Assembly: GCA_012064415.1 (NCBI GenBank)
Contig: SSNU01000012.1
Location: 35,600-99,599 of the forward strand
DNA length: 64,000 nt
Reading direction: 5' to 3'
From: Gyrodactylus bullatarudis
Taxonomy: Eukaryota; Platyhelminthes; Monogenea; Gyrodactylidea; Gyrodactylidae
In this document: positions 10,939 through 24,471 of the stretch, one piece after another
Position numbering within the stretch: the stretch's first letter is position 1
Layout of the letters: the number at the start of each line of letters is the position of its first letter
Made by a program: the position numbers and the translations under genes
Notes under the pieces: model-generated
The model's input: only the letters and a program-made list of their open reading frames with translations
What the model was told of the DNA's origin: nothing
The model's database searches: none

Positions 10939-13900
10939 TCCATATCGCGAAAGTAAACCTTGTGATCTGAATTCCAAAAAAACTTGATCAAATTCGATTT
11001 TTTGATGAAGAATAGAATATTCAAATAATATGATACTACTTTGGAAATAATTTAAAAATTGATACTAACATGGTGAAAAACCCTAAAAAATAAAACTTTG
11101 AATTTTTAGTAACACAATATGCTGTAATGTGCTTCTATCATTGATTTTGTTTTAAAAATATTTTTCAAATTTATCCATATTTCAGACGTTGTATGTTTTT
11201 TTACATATCCTCCCGTCCAAAATTTTTTCACAAGCTCGCTCTCTCGTAGAATTATTATTATTTCTTGTATAATTAAATTCAACTTCAAGTACTATTCAGA
11301 TATATATTATATTTACTTATATACAGTATTTGTTTCCAAAGCATCTATAACCATATTTCGCTTCTTCCTTATTGCTTCATCGTATATGGGAAAAGTAATA
11401 AACCACTATAGAATGAAGGATAAATGTTCATTATTTATTTAATGAGTACATATCTCATAGATTAAAAATGCCTATCCGTCATCTTTAGGCTCTGCTCTGG
11501 TTGTCAGATTTTCAGAATATACCTTGAAAGTTAATTGATTGGTTGAGCCAGAATACTATCAAGAGAACAATGCTTTTATCTGAAAAATTACGACATTGTA
11601 TGAATCACGTGGTGTTATTACAGTCAGCTTCGAAACTCATTGGTCAGGATCAGAGAGGTGTCAAAGAGTTTGAAAGCATCAATTTATACAAGAGACAAGG
11701 TCCTTTTCCATAAGAACACTAAAGGCAATCTAAAAGAATCTGTTTTATTTAATTGATCAAAAAATATTCAGATTTATCCGTAAAAACTCAGAATAATATT
11801 TCATCAATTGGAATGGCAAATTATTCGTAATGACAACATGAATTTATTAAATAAATAAATTCTGTTATTAGTAACAACAGAAAGTGTAAATTTCAATTAT
11901 TGCCTAACTCTATGTTTGAGTTCTCCAATATAATCCAATATGAGAAGACAATTGATCGATTCAATAGGAGAATATAAGATCCATACTTGAGTATATTGAT
12001 TCGACAAAATGACAAGTTATTTTCAAATAAACTTTGATATATGACCAGTCCAACCACTTTAAATGAAGCATGGTATCGAAATATTATATCATATATTGTT
12101 GTAATAAAATTTCTTTTATACCAAGTGTTGAAAGGAAATAGTGTTTTTTCATAAAAATAGAAAAAAATTCAAAGTAACATTGTTACTCTCTGTCGCTGTA
12201 ATAAATATATCGACTGAAATCCATGACGGAAAATAAACTATCACTACTAGTAGCCATTTTAAAAGACTAAATTATTACATTAACTATTGATCGATTCGTC
12301 ATACATGTATGAATAGAATATCCTTTGCGATTGAATTTCGATTTATAAGTATTTCATTTTTTTAAGAAAATTAACTGATTTTGCTGAGTTTACACAAACT
12401 TTCAAGCTTAAATTTAAATTGAAAATAACTAGATCATGAAAAGTCAAGAAGATTGAAAACTGATTGGAATATAAGGATTCTCTATCACTATAATTAATAG
12501 ACTTGGACGAAATTTTGCTAAATATCGCCAAATATCGCTTCGAAATACCTTTCAATGGTTCTGGAATAACATAAACAAAATTGTGAAAATTTTCAAATTC
12601 TTTGGTTGTTGATAAAAATATCAGATATTTTCATATATATATATATGAACTATATTTCCATGTCATTTTCATATAAATTTTCGAATAAATTGGTTTGAAG
12701 GATAAATTTATTTGATTAAAATTCATCGTTTGATGGAAAAATATGTTTCGTATCGATGGGAATTTCGTCGGAACGGATAATATTAAATAAAAATTAATCC
12801 GTAAAAGAAGAAATTCATATTTCTCTGTAACATTTTTCATATCTTCGGAGTGGAACAACTGTTTTTCCAAAATACACTCTCAAGATGGACTGGCATTCAC
12901 AAAGATTAGAACTGATCTATAAATCTGTCCAGTGTACATTACTTTCTTCTTCAAATAGAGATGAGGAACCGCGAAAAGAATTTTTTCTTTCTCAGATGAA
13001 ACAATAGAACTTTATAGGGAAAGTTCAAGAAAACTTGACATTTATTTAGGGAGCGAGCTAAAAATAACAACAACTATCGCATTTGGAAAACAATACAAAA
13101 CCTGTTTGGTAAAGAGGGAATAACCTGGTTTTATCTCGATCCTAATACAAGAAACCTATAAATATCTCCATGTAGATATTTAGATCTAATTATTGCTTTT
13201 GTAGAATAATTACAATTTTACTTGAATGAATAAAGAAAATATCTGAACCTATTTAATGCCTAATAACTACTTAATATTTGTTATTTTTGTACTCTGGGAT
13301 CCTGGAAATTCAAATTTTTTAACCTTCCCGACAATAAAAAAGTTTATGAATTCATCAAAATATTACACCCATACTCATATGATCGACCCGGAAAATCAGA
13401 TCAGATCAGATTACAGATAGAAAAATGTTGTACTGTTGTTTCTATTTTGTTTGAAACAGTGTTTAAACAAAATTTGTATATTTTTCAATGAGTTTTGTTA
13501 AAGTTTAATGCTACCGCACGTTTCAAATATGAATTCAAAACTCATAAGGCATTTACAAGGAATTCATTGGTGCATTCAGTTTTCCGTTTAACTCGCGTTT
13601 TTAAGGGTAAAATTTACAAGTACGAAAAAATGAGTTTTTAAAGGTTTATTGCGAGGTTCAGAGTGGTTTTAGAGAGTTTAAAAGCATCTGAGTATATAAA
13701 AGACAAGTTCCTTTTTCTTAGGAGCATTAAAGTATCCCTGCGAATGCACTCTTTTATGTAGGTCTACTTGTAAGCGACCAATCAAAATCTGGGTTTTGGA
13801 TCACCTAGTGAAGAGGTGTGAATCAAGTATACGTTTATTCGAGCTTCGAATAGTCTAGTTTGAAAGATAAAAAGTGCTGATTTCATAAATAAGTGATTAG

Positions 13901-14688
13901 ATCTTGAAATCCAGATCATGCTTATATTGAATATCTGTATTTGAATCAGTGCCATTTAAATCGCCTATGTCTTTAAGAAGTAGAAACAAAATTTACTTGA
14001 GATTTGTCATTTTGTTAAAAAATCTCAAGGTCATGAGACACTTTACTATCTCTAGATCAGATCAAGGAAATGTAATGGCCTGCCAATCTATTGAATCTGT
14101 ACTCTTTTATCTTTCAAACTATAATGAAAGTTATCCAAAACCCTGATTTTGATCCGATACATTTTTTTGCTTATATCCATCGAGAGAGATGTAACTCTTA
14201 TTTTTCTATTGAATTTCATATACATATTATTCACTTGATAACAATTTCCTTCTGCAAATGTACAAATCGAATTTTATCAAAAAGTAATCTTATGTACATC
14301 TCTGTTGGTATCATCTATTAAACTATTATTAGTATCGAATGATATGATGGCATTTAATCTGGCTGTTTCCATATAGATAAATAGGCCTAGTGCATAATGA
14401 TAATTCTGGATATATCTTCTAATCTTTACTCAACTACAAATTTATTTTTAGATTTGATCTATAATCTTGTATCGTCTCAAAAGTACTTTAGTTCCGAGTT
14501 CACTCATACTTCAGATGAATAGACCAGGATAAATACTTCATGGGAAAAAATATGGTGTGTAGCATTTGTTAAGATGAACACAAAATTATTAAGCAGGTGA
14601 TTAGAAAAATTGTTCATTCTCTGGCTGGCTGTATTATTCTTATTTTGGAATGCAATATAGGGTGTTGTTCATTCATCTTGTTGAAATA
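10939..14688. other. Gene-free AT-rich sequence with a diverged repeat pair
   Basis: No supportable gene. About 100 bp at 11650-11750 and 13665-13765 are diverged direct copies (CAGAG-GGT-TC/TTAGAGAGTTT-AAAGCATC, then TATA-AAGA-ACAAG-TCCTTTT). Open frames at 12.3-12.9 and 13.9-14.3 kb are short, lack motifs and look like chance. Confidence 0.45.
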
Positions 14689-14701
14689 TTAACCCTTTCG
14701 G
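14689..14701 (+). repeat. piggyBac-like terminus, TTAACCCTTTCGG
   Basis: The 13-bp sequence TTAACCCTTTCGG is repeated as its exact inverse at 21511-21523. TTAA followed by CCC is characteristic of piggyBac-type ends. Whether the two sites belong to one element 6.8 kb apart or to two decayed MITEs is not clear. Confidence 0.35.
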
Positions 14702-17448
14702 GAGATTTATTCTATATATAGGGGGAATATTCAAAGTCAGAAATTATCAGCTACATATTTTATCATTACATATCATAAAATAAGCCTATTTTCTTCGAAA
14801 ATCTTTATTTCTTTAAAATTTCTGATCAAGATCAGGACTTCAGATCATAAATTTGACCCTTTCCCATCCAGTTTTTCGATCTTTTATTAAGATATCAATC
14901 GATCTGAAAAATAACTCAAATGAAAAAGCATTTGCGACAAGATATAATAATGGCATTACGACTCCTAAATCTATAATTATAATTGTTATCGGGCCCTAGT
15001 TAAGATGACTATTCGTTCTAGAAAGAAACAAAGAAACACAATCGGGTAACAAGCTCCCAGAAAATCCATGTGGAACAAGTCCCTGAAGAAAGGACAGATC
15101 ATCATATTCTTTAGATTTGAGGGAATTTAAGTGAATCAGCTACAGTATTTAATAAACCTAATTGTAAGACAATGAATTCTGTAACAGTATCAAATTTTTG
15201 ATGGAATCTATTCAATCTAATATGCAATAAAGAAATTCAAATTATTTAAATTCAAAATTTCCTTTTAATCTTGTCACAATTGAAAAATTTGAATGTTCAC
15301 AAGGAATATATTCCTTCTTATCAGTTAAATCAACCTTTCTTGAAAAATGTATAACTAAGTTCAAGTCCTAGTGAAAATCTAATTTGTATCTAGAAAAAGG
15401 ATGTTCCAATTATTTGACATTACCCATGTTTTTCTCCCTCAATGTCAGGAATTTTCCCAAATATCAAGACAAACGATTTATTAACTTTTATAGTATTAAA
15501 TGTCCTGCACATAAATTTTTGTATCTCATCGTCTTTATTCAAACTATACATAGAGAAGATATTTTTAGTTAAAACTTAGTTCACTACTATAGTTCAGCAA
15601 TCAAAAAAAATTCACGATTTCACTAATTAAGTAATAAGAATTCATTGATAAAAGTTGAGTCCTTAAAAGGCCCTGAACAACAGAAAAATGAAATGAGTGA
15701 TTAGAAAATAATCATTAATAAGTCCTCTTTCACAAGAATTTTGTTCAATTAAGAGGAAAAATTTATCAAAAGATTTCCCTCTGATAGTTGTTTTATTTTG
15801 TAACTGAAATAAAACATGTATTTTTTCAGATTCAAACACTGAAAGAGAGCCAATTAAAGTGCCTCTTTTGCATTTAATAAGAGTTTTCAGATGTTTGGAA
15901 AATTTCTGTTATTAGATATATTCGCTATATTTTGAAACTGTAGGAAATTTTTATTTGATCAAAGTAAAAAAATAAATCTTGATATCTTATATATATTAAT
16001 CTTAAGAAAGATTGTGTTCATTTAGGATTTTTTCAAAAAGAAAATTGGCAATCTATTCCGTAGATTGATATCTAAAAGAGCCAATGTTGATCCGGTACTT
16101 CAATCTGATTGAGATGGTAGTCCTTGTCAGGATCGAATATTTATTCATTGTGAAGATTGCAAAATTAACAGGCCTAAAAGCTAGATTTCATAAGCTTGAA
16201 ATTCATAAAGCTGAAATGATAAGTTGATTTTGGGTATTCAAATCAAATCAAAAAATGGAGATAACTAGGATCAATGAACTTGATATTGAATGGCCAAAAT
16301 TAACCTTTATCGGATAAAATTAGCGACAAATTTCACCTTACATATTTTATTACATTTTGTTAGGAGAAAACTGAGCAGTTCTCTATGATACTTTTATTAA
16401 ATAAATCACTAAACAAAAGACTTTTGATCTAGCTTTTATACTTTAGTAAAATCATGAATAACTCTTTTTAGATTATCATCAAAATTATAGCTTTTTAGAT
16501 TTAAAATCTTCTCGAAACACTATCATTCTTTTCCTGATTCTTTTCTTCGCGAAAATAATAAAGAAGAAAAAGCACCAGGAATATAAAGAGAATGGAAATA
16601 TGAGACGGAAATTGACTTTCCGTGGTAATCAATTGAGATGAGAAATCAGTTTAAAGATGATATAATAATTTTTAAAAAAACTAGTAATTTCTCAAAGGAA
16701 ATAAATGCATGTAATTTGAAATTTTGATCAGTAACACAGGGGAAAGATAACACAACTAGACCATAGGATATGAAGCGAATTAATTAGAGATTATCATAAG
16801 AGTCTAGTCTGGTACCCTTCCGATACCAAATGAAAAAAGCTTTATGCTTGATTCTATCACAGAGTAACTTGAAATGTGAAACATTTACTAGGAGGAAATA
16901 TTATGAAAATGTTTTCTTTCACATAGTTTCATCGAGGTCTGATTTTTATTGAAACTCCCATCTGATGGTGATTAATTTAAAATGAAACTTGGCCAATGAG
17001 AGGATTTATTTGGAAATTAATTGTTACGAACACTGAGGGATATCTTAGAAATTTCATTCGATCTGATTACAAAAAAACTTAGATATTGAAGATTTAAGGT
17101 AAAAATGAGGTTGAAATTTATGAAATTTTCAAGAGACTCTTGATTGAGCTTCAGATTGATTTTATGCATAAAAAATATACCTAATCCTGAACTAACTATT
17201 TGTTACTATGGACAATGATAAGTTTAATAATTTTGATCAGAAAGTATCAGGGAAATCGGTGGAAATCAACAATTATTATTATTATGATTATACATAATCA
17301 TCTAAATGTTGAAGAGTTTCCCATTAGTTGAATTATACAGATATTTTGTCAAACATTTTGCCAATATCGTACTGATCTAAACTTTTCCCAGCCATTAATC
17401 TCATTTTAATAATCGAAAAAAGCACATATTTTTGAGTTATTTCAGAGT
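14702..17448. other. Noncoding sequence
   Basis: AT-rich, no coding frame with recognisable content, no structured repeat seen. Confidence 0.45.
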
Positions 17449-17473
17449 TATAATAACAATAATAATAATAATT
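17449..17473. repeat. (AAT)n microsatellite at a LINE 3' end
   Basis: An AAT/ATT tract lies directly beyond the end of the reverse-transcriptase pseudogene, on the 3' side for the minus strand. CR1/jockey-like LINEs often end in short tandem repeats rather than poly(A). Confidence 0.6.
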
Positions 17474-17511
17474 TATTAACAATACATGTGTTAAGTTAAT
17501 TTTTTACAATA

Positions 17512-18755
17512 TTATTCTTCATTATAAATCTTATTTTTAAGTTCTTTTTTAAATTCATTTAATCTCATATTTTTAAATGTTCTGTTTAATTTTTTGAAAA
17601 TATTTTTACATTTATTAAAAATGGCAAGTTTTTTTAGCTGTCCGAATTCAGGAGTATTTGATCTCAGTACTGAGCGGTTTGTGTTATATAATATTGGCGA
17701 TGATTTGATCAGACATATGCTTTTGAGTTCTCGTCTTAATCTTAAGTTATCTCTCGAAAAACCCAATTCGTCTTGGAAAAAAGGAGAAAGCCTTCTCCTG
17801 AATTTCTTGAATGCTGTATTAATCTTTTTAGACCAATTTTCTCCTTCTGGATTCCATACGGCTGAGCAATATTCTATTGTCGGTCTAGCATATATTCTAT
17901 ATAGAAGGACCTTCATTGAGCCGGTTTTAACACATTTGTGAATATGGATTAATCTGCCAATGAACTTTTTTATGATGTCCTTGTAATGCTGTGTGAATTC
18001 AAACTTCCAATTATATACCACACCTAGGTCTTTTAAAAGCTCTTTTGGAAGGATCTTTGTTTGCCCAATAAAAATGTTTAGATCAAAGATGTTTGATTCA
18101 CATGGGGTTATGTAAAATGACTTTTCTATGTTTGGAGAAAGACCTAGATGTTTGAGCTTTGCAGATATGAGCTTAAGTTCATTATTTATTGTAGCAACAT
18201 TGTAGTATTCATTGAAGTCGAAAACTATTTTGAAGTCATCTGCATACTTAAAGATTTGGAAATTTTCAGTTTGGATTTCAGCAAATAGAATATTGAATAG
18301 TAGAGGACCAACTCTTGATCCTTGTGGAACACCCGAAGTTAGAGATTTTAGTTCTGATTTCATACCATTGCATTCTACAAATTGTAGTCTACTCGTCAGG
18401 TAATTTTCAAGATACTTTAGAAGTTTTGAGCATATGCCATGTTTGTGACAAGATTCTAAAATATTATCAAAGCATACTTTATCAAACGCCTTGCTTAGAT
18501 CAATATATATTACAAAACTATCTTCTTTTTTCTGCTTTTGAGGAACGAGACATAGCTGAGGAATTGGTATAGGTTGGATTCACAAGATTTTCCTTTGCAG
18601 AAGCCATGTTGATTTGAGTCTATTGTTGTTAAGTTGACTGAGGATCTAATTCTTTGGTATAGAAATGAATCAATTATTCTCATGAATGTTGATTGCAGAG
18701 AGATAGGTCTGAAGTCTTGAGATCCTTGTTTTGGTAGGGCAATTACTTTAGCAAT
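17512..18755 (-). pseudogene. CR1/jockey-like LINE reverse transcriptase, 5'-truncated
   Basis: The reverse transcriptase is read from about 18755 down to the stop at 17512. Motifs in order are KVIALPKQ, FRPISL, NQHGFCKGKS, motif A YIDLSKAFD, motif B GVPQGSRVGPLLFNI and motif C YADDFK, then thumb and C-terminal sequence ending in KNKIYNEE. A one-base frameshift near 18540 separates the GFCKGKS part from the YIDLSKAFD part. Homology begins abruptly at 18755, with no endonuclease domain, as expected of 5' truncation during target-primed reverse transcription. The downstream half is a clean 283-codon frame. The family call (non-LTR, CR1/jockey side) is from motif style only. Confidence 0.85.
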
Positions 18756-21510
18756 CAGAAATTCTTATTACAAAATCTCGATTGAAAATAACAAGCTTAG
18801 AATACGCGCCAAGATGTTTCAATGAACTTTACTACGAGAAATAACAAAATTGAGATTTTTTAAGCTTCGGAAAATTCCTGATTCTGCTCTTGAAGGAAGG
18901 AAGCTCTTGACTTCCAGGATATAAAGTTCATACCTCTTTTCCAAGTAGTGTTTTTAAGCAAGGATTAATTAATCAGTGTATACCAAGAAAAAATCTGATA
19001 AAGAATCCAGAAGCATTACACAAGAATGAGGAAAATTATTCTGTTTGATTAGATCGATGATGGCGCATGCAAATTCATTCAGATTGGAGATACCAAATTA
19101 TTTTTTATTTTCCAAATATTTTCCATATCAAAATGGGAAATCAATCTTTTCTTTAGATGTGAATACATTTTTAATTTTAAAATACTCTCTGGTACTGATA
19201 AACAATGTGCATTTATATCGGAGAGGGTTCATTCTTTTGTACATCTAAAGTACTATTTCAAAATATTTCCTACCTTTTGATGTGGAAACCAAGAAATAAA
19301 ACATACATATCACTTGAATTGTTGGTAAATTAGGATAGTTGGCCAAAATTTTGAATTATTTAAGCATTATTTTTGCATTATTTAGATTAAAATTTTATAA
19401 GACATGCTAAAACATCTCTTCATATCCGTTTTACTCAGTTAATGGTCAAAAAAATTTCAATTTCATTTTTAAACAGTTTCATGAAATTGATTGAAAATAT
19501 ATAAATATATTTTTCATACATATACTCATAAGTAACTAAGAATTAATAAAAATGATTTAAGAGCAAACATTTTCAGCAATTCACAAATCTGTGCCTGAAT
19601 AAGAATTAGCTCCTTAATTCAAACTTTATAGTTTAAAGTTTTTTCCTTTACTTGAATACTATTTAAGTAATTACTATTACTGGGCTTGTAATAATAAATA
19701 CAAGATCAAAGGAATCAAGATCCAATTTCATCGATTTATAATACACTTACTTGATAGTAGTTATCAGTATAAATAGTTTATAAATTTGATCAGCCTCACT
19801 CCCTCAATGAATTCAGTATTTGTGATGAGTCTCCTGATATACTTTAATATTCCTAGTTCATGTGAAAAGTAACATTCATGATGTATGCGGGATGATAGGA
19901 TGTACACGTGGAGGAACGTTTTAGCGGGACAGACGAAAGAGAAATAAGCCCTCTTCCTTCCGTACTACTAACATTTTCTCCCTCATCTTCTAAACCAAGT
20001 GTATACCTAGTTTATTTCCATTCATCTTCTATTATAATACATGACTGTGAGATTAGTTTTTAACGATTTATCGTATGTCATTAATATTTTTAACCTGAAT
20101 ATTATTCATGTTCAAGTCAAGAAGAGACAAGAAGACAGGAATAAGTTCAAACGTAGACATGCTCTCAATTGTATAATTATAATAAATATCACTAAAAATC
20201 CTACAAAAACTGATAAGGCGGCCTTTTGATGAGCATGATAATTAAAATCAGCCTTGTGTTTCTCTTAACATCGTCATAAGACGAGCATTTGCCAAAGTTT
20301 TCATTAGTAACTAACAAAATTTACTGATATTTGGAAGTATACTTTTTTTAAATTTTAAATTCTCACGTCAAACAAGTCTAATTTCTACTTGAAATTCAAA
20401 AAGTATCAGGAGGATTACACTGTTTGAAAAGATTAATAATTATCTGACGTCAATACCCATTATCGTAGAAAAGATAATTTCAAAGCTTAGATAAATTTCA
20501 TTAGAAAAATCTAGATTTTGCACGAATAAAGAGGAAATTTTAAAAATGCTCGAGCCCCACCCCCATCCTATTTAGATTAAGAAACCTTGTGTCTCAATTT
20601 GCTTTAGTTATTCCCATTATTTAGAATAAATTAACGGGTAATTTGAACCATTCTAATTATAGGTTAAGCTTAATGATGACTTTAGAAATCTAGAAAAACG
20701 AGGTTTAATCTTTAAAGGAATTATCCCAAATTGATGATCGAGTGTTATACTATTCAAATAGTTATTAGATTTGTTTTCAAAACTTCGGATTCTAAGAAAA
20801 TTCCCTAATTAATTTTTTTTGTTAGACAAATGTATGAATTGATCAATAATAAAAGCAATTCTTATTATTCTCGAATTATGAATTAAAAAACTTCTAAAAC
20901 ATTATCTTTATTTTAAAATATTTGCGTATTTTATATCTATTCCAATACTCTGCAATAAATTTTGCTAGCTTTTTAAAACCACCGCTCGGGATGGTCTACT
21001 TCCGCATCGGTCTCAATGCAAGTCTAATTAATCACCTAATTTGTGTATTCTTTTAATCAATTATAATTTATTTATTTGTTCAAAAAAACATGGCTCTATC
21101 ATAAATAAATACGTAAAAATTCAAATGACACACGAAATAGAGAGAAGATTTTTATATTCAGATAAGATAGGGCCTCATCAATTATGATACAGGCTACATA
21201 TTCTAGGCTTTGACATTCCATCTGGATGAGTCAGGCTGTTTTTCTTAACGTCGTTGAGAGAATGAAATGACTTTCTTGGTCAAAAGTCACTGTTTTATTG
21301 TCGAATTTCTGCCTTCTGGTGAAAATCACTTGAAAATCAATCAGTTATTTATTCTTGCCTGAATTTATAGTTATTTGGCCAAAAATATTACTAATGCAAG
21401 TTCACATTGTGGACTTCAATTTAAACTTTAATTGATCCAGAAACCTATCAAACTGGTAGAGTTATGAAGGTTCAAAAAATTTTGAAAATGGACATATATA
21501 TCCATCAGCA
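18756..21510. other. Noncoding sequence with scattered repeat ends
   Basis: The stretch 18781-18860 shares an ACTTTACTACGAGAAA-containing segment with 61318-61395. At 20813-20826 an oligo-T followed by GTTAGA is the inverse of the LINE tail TCTAAC(A)n seen at 24.46 and 33.81 kb. A TATA-like box at 19768 followed by a short frame is discussed as a weak finding. No firm gene. Confidence 0.4.
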
Positions 21511-21523
21511 CCGAAAGGGTTAA
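21511..21523 (-). repeat. piggyBac-like terminus, inverse of the 14.7-kb site
   Basis: CCGAAAGGGTTAA is the exact reverse complement of TTAACCCTTTCGG at 14689. The next bases inward contain GGACATATATATCC, a near palindrome, which suggests an old MITE end. Confidence 0.35.
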
Positions 21524-23287
21524 ATTACAAATGTATTAAATAAGAATAAAGCATAAAATAATAACTTGATAGATAAAAAGTTAAAACAAGATAAAGGTTA
21601 TGACTTCGCCATAACAGCCAAACCTGACTTTTTCTTCTACTTCAGGTCCGATTCTATTTATTTATGACTTTAGACCTTGAATATATATTCATATATGTGT
21701 ATTCATATATGAATAAACTTAAATAAATAAGGTGAATTTAGTCAATTCTAATGAAATATCTTTTGGCCCAACTATTTTCGGAACGATGGATAAACAAGCT
21801 ATTTAATGGTGTGAATTTTTTAGTTATAGGATCCTTATTTTTCTAAAAATTATTAGGTTTAATATTTTGGCCCACATGTGAGCCATGGACCTGAAAGGGC
21901 ATCAAATAAGGTAAGATTAATGAAGGTGTGGATAAAGAGGGGATCTTGAAAAGTTCAATTTCAGATCTAATATATGAGTAATCATTATTGATTTGAGATC
22001 ATTTTTTCTCTAATAATCTGAAGTGTGGAATCAGAAAGTTTTTTTCAAAAGAGGAGTATTTTTCACCTTTGTTTATTCTAAAGAAAAATTTTATGAATAA
22101 TTTCAAGCTTAATTTTTTTGACTTGACCGTATTATTTATTCGACAATAAAAATAAAATATAAAGTATACTGACATAACCTAGTTTATGACAGAGGTGTTA
22201 AACACAAAGAGACATGAATTTATATCTTTAAACGACTTGTGGTCATCGTAATAAAAAAGATGGAAGATTTTATAGAGTTTATTACCTTTCATACTTTATG
22301 TCCACTTGGACTGATATTAAGACACTCAGTCGCTGACACCAGCATGGTTGGATTTCTCTCCTAAAATGATGTAATTGGTTGCATACGATCGTATTGTTTT
22401 AAATAAAAGAGAGGGACAGACACAGTCAGTGTTTAAAAACAAATAGACAAGCCATCATCAATTTATCTCAATAGGACAGACCCTCATGTTGGGAGTAAAA
22501 ACAAGATCTTATCAATCTCTTTTTATAATACAATCATTAAAGTATTTGTTTATAGGTTAAAGTTCATCCCTAGGCAATTTTCAATATTGTATTTGATTTT
22601 TAATATAGCTTTACATGAAGTTTTAAAGAAAATAAAAAGATTAGAGAATTGTATTTGTCAATCAGAGGAAATTTTACCCCCTTTCTTCATTCTGATTTCG
22701 TTAATGAAAAATAAGAGTAAAACATTTCTACTACTATTCATTTATAAAAACTACTAAAAACCCTTGATCAACATTCATCATGTGCAAAATAAAACCCAAA
22801 TGTACTGATAAAACTTGATAATTCAAATAAATATGCATACTAGGCTTTCAAGGGTAGTTAACGACAGAAATAATTAAGAATAATTTCTCGCCAAAAGTTG
22901 AGAATACTTGAGATATAATTTAGAAACTGAAATACAAAAGGATTGATGTTAATGTCCCGAAAAAAGCTCCAACGGTCTTATTGAATCTATTGATGATAAA
23001 TATGAAAATTTCTGGTCGATATCCCTTATACAGTTTGGAAGTAGCTGGTGTAAGAATACTATTATTATCATTATTTTGGCTAATAAAGGGTTAAAATTAA
23101 AACATGTTAAAATTCCATGTTATTTTTCACTAGCTGAAAAATCAACAATGAACCCTTTATTGACCTGTTTTTCGTTTTGTCCCCCCTCCCAGCTAGAATT
23201 TTTCTTTCTACGACGAAAAGCGACCCTGAATGTGTTGTGGGTGAAAGGGGTTGCTTCCTACAATTGAACAAGATAAAGAGATATACC
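21524..23287. other. Noncoding sequence
   Basis: No supported gene. GC content rises from about 23150 onward towards the possible exon at 23288. Confidence 0.4.
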
Positions 23288-23392
23288 ATGGCAACCGGCA
23301 GGGAAAAACGAGACCCTAAACTACTCTTTCACAAACAGATATCACATTTATCAATAGTGAAGCTGGAAGACCTCTTGGAAAACCTCACTCCA
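23288..23392 (+). CDS. Possible orphan first coding exon
   Basis: An ATG in a strong context (ACCATGG) opens a frame starting MATGREKRDPKLLFHKQ, in a locally GC-richer stretch. A potential donor, CCAT|GTAGGT, follows at about 23393. I recognise no family and found no downstream exon. It could equally be a remnant of a transposon or an untranslated region. The open frame continues to 23443 if unspliced. Confidence 0.2.
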
Positions 23393-23779
23393 TGTAGGTT
23401 ATGCTACTACATTTGGTCTTTATTTAATGAGACATGGTTTTAGTAACCAACTCAATCTTGACAAGCTGTATTGATTTATTATTCATTATTTTAAGCTTTA
23501 TCTATTTTCTAATCAACAGTTTACTATTGAAATTATCCAGATTAACATCTATAACAAGTGATCAAAATGATAATTAAAATAAGAATATCATGGACGAAAT
23601 GATGAGTTTTAAATAAAAGTTAAGTTAATCTGAAAGTAAATCAGTTAACCCTCGCCCTGTACGACGTAAAAATTACATGAAAATATGAAAATATTGGTTT
23701 TCTACAATAGAAAAAACTTTATATATAAAAACGTATTGTTTACACGAGTCACAAATAATTTCATAATGTTCATCACAAA

Positions 23780-24471
23780 CATTTTTCGAACATGAAATTA
23801 AGAAATTCTCTAAATCCAGTGATGTAAGACTAAAAGCTTACAAATCACTGGTTTTTCCACTTTTTGACTATATTTTCCCTCTTTTACCTAATTTAAATAA
23901 CGCTCAGTGCCTAACCATTGAACGAGTTCAATATAGGTTTTTACATTCTCTATTCCCTCATATCGACTCGTATAATGCATTAATCTCGGTCTCAGGTCTT
24001 AACCCTCTTTGGGTCCGGAGATATGCCTTTTTAGTCAAAAAATTCTCGGAGTCTTATTCTCTCTCTAATAATAATTATTATCTAAGAAATTCTAAATATG
24101 ACCCGAATTACTTATTATCTTTTTATAATTTAATTTTTTCAAAATATGAATTATCTGATTGTGATGACTTGACCAATCTTAAATTGATCATGTCTCACAT
24201 CAGGCTAAAAATTGATTACTCTAAGTCTTTGCTTTATTCCTATCTTCATTAACCAGATGATTTCGAATTTCTTGCAGACCCTAGTCTTCATATTACTATA
24301 TTGCAATGTTTTACTACATCCAGAGTTTTTGATTTAACATTTTTATTGAATCAGATAAACATTATTTTGTATTTGTATTTATCTACTATTATGCATTCAG
24401 ATTCTCCTTATAAGTTGTATCTATATTTTTTATTTATTTTTAATATAAGATTTTTGTCTAACAAAAAAAAA
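23780..24471 (+). pseudogene. LINE reverse transcriptase C-terminus with 3' tail
   Basis: In-frame sequence ending at the stop TAA 24250-24252 matches the C-terminal part of the element at 32716-33597. Both contain SGLNPLWVRRYA, then a DLTN stretch, MSHIR and YSKSLLY near the end. No initiator or catalytic motif is present; it is a 5'-truncated insertion. The 3' UTR runs to TCTAACAAAAAAAAA (24457-24471), and the next bases (T-ATGAGAT) are also shared with the 33.8-kb copy. Confidence 0.85.

Noticed and set aside
12343..12870. Two minus-strand frames of 70-79 codons
   Set aside because: No supporting signals or homology; low-complexity AT composition.
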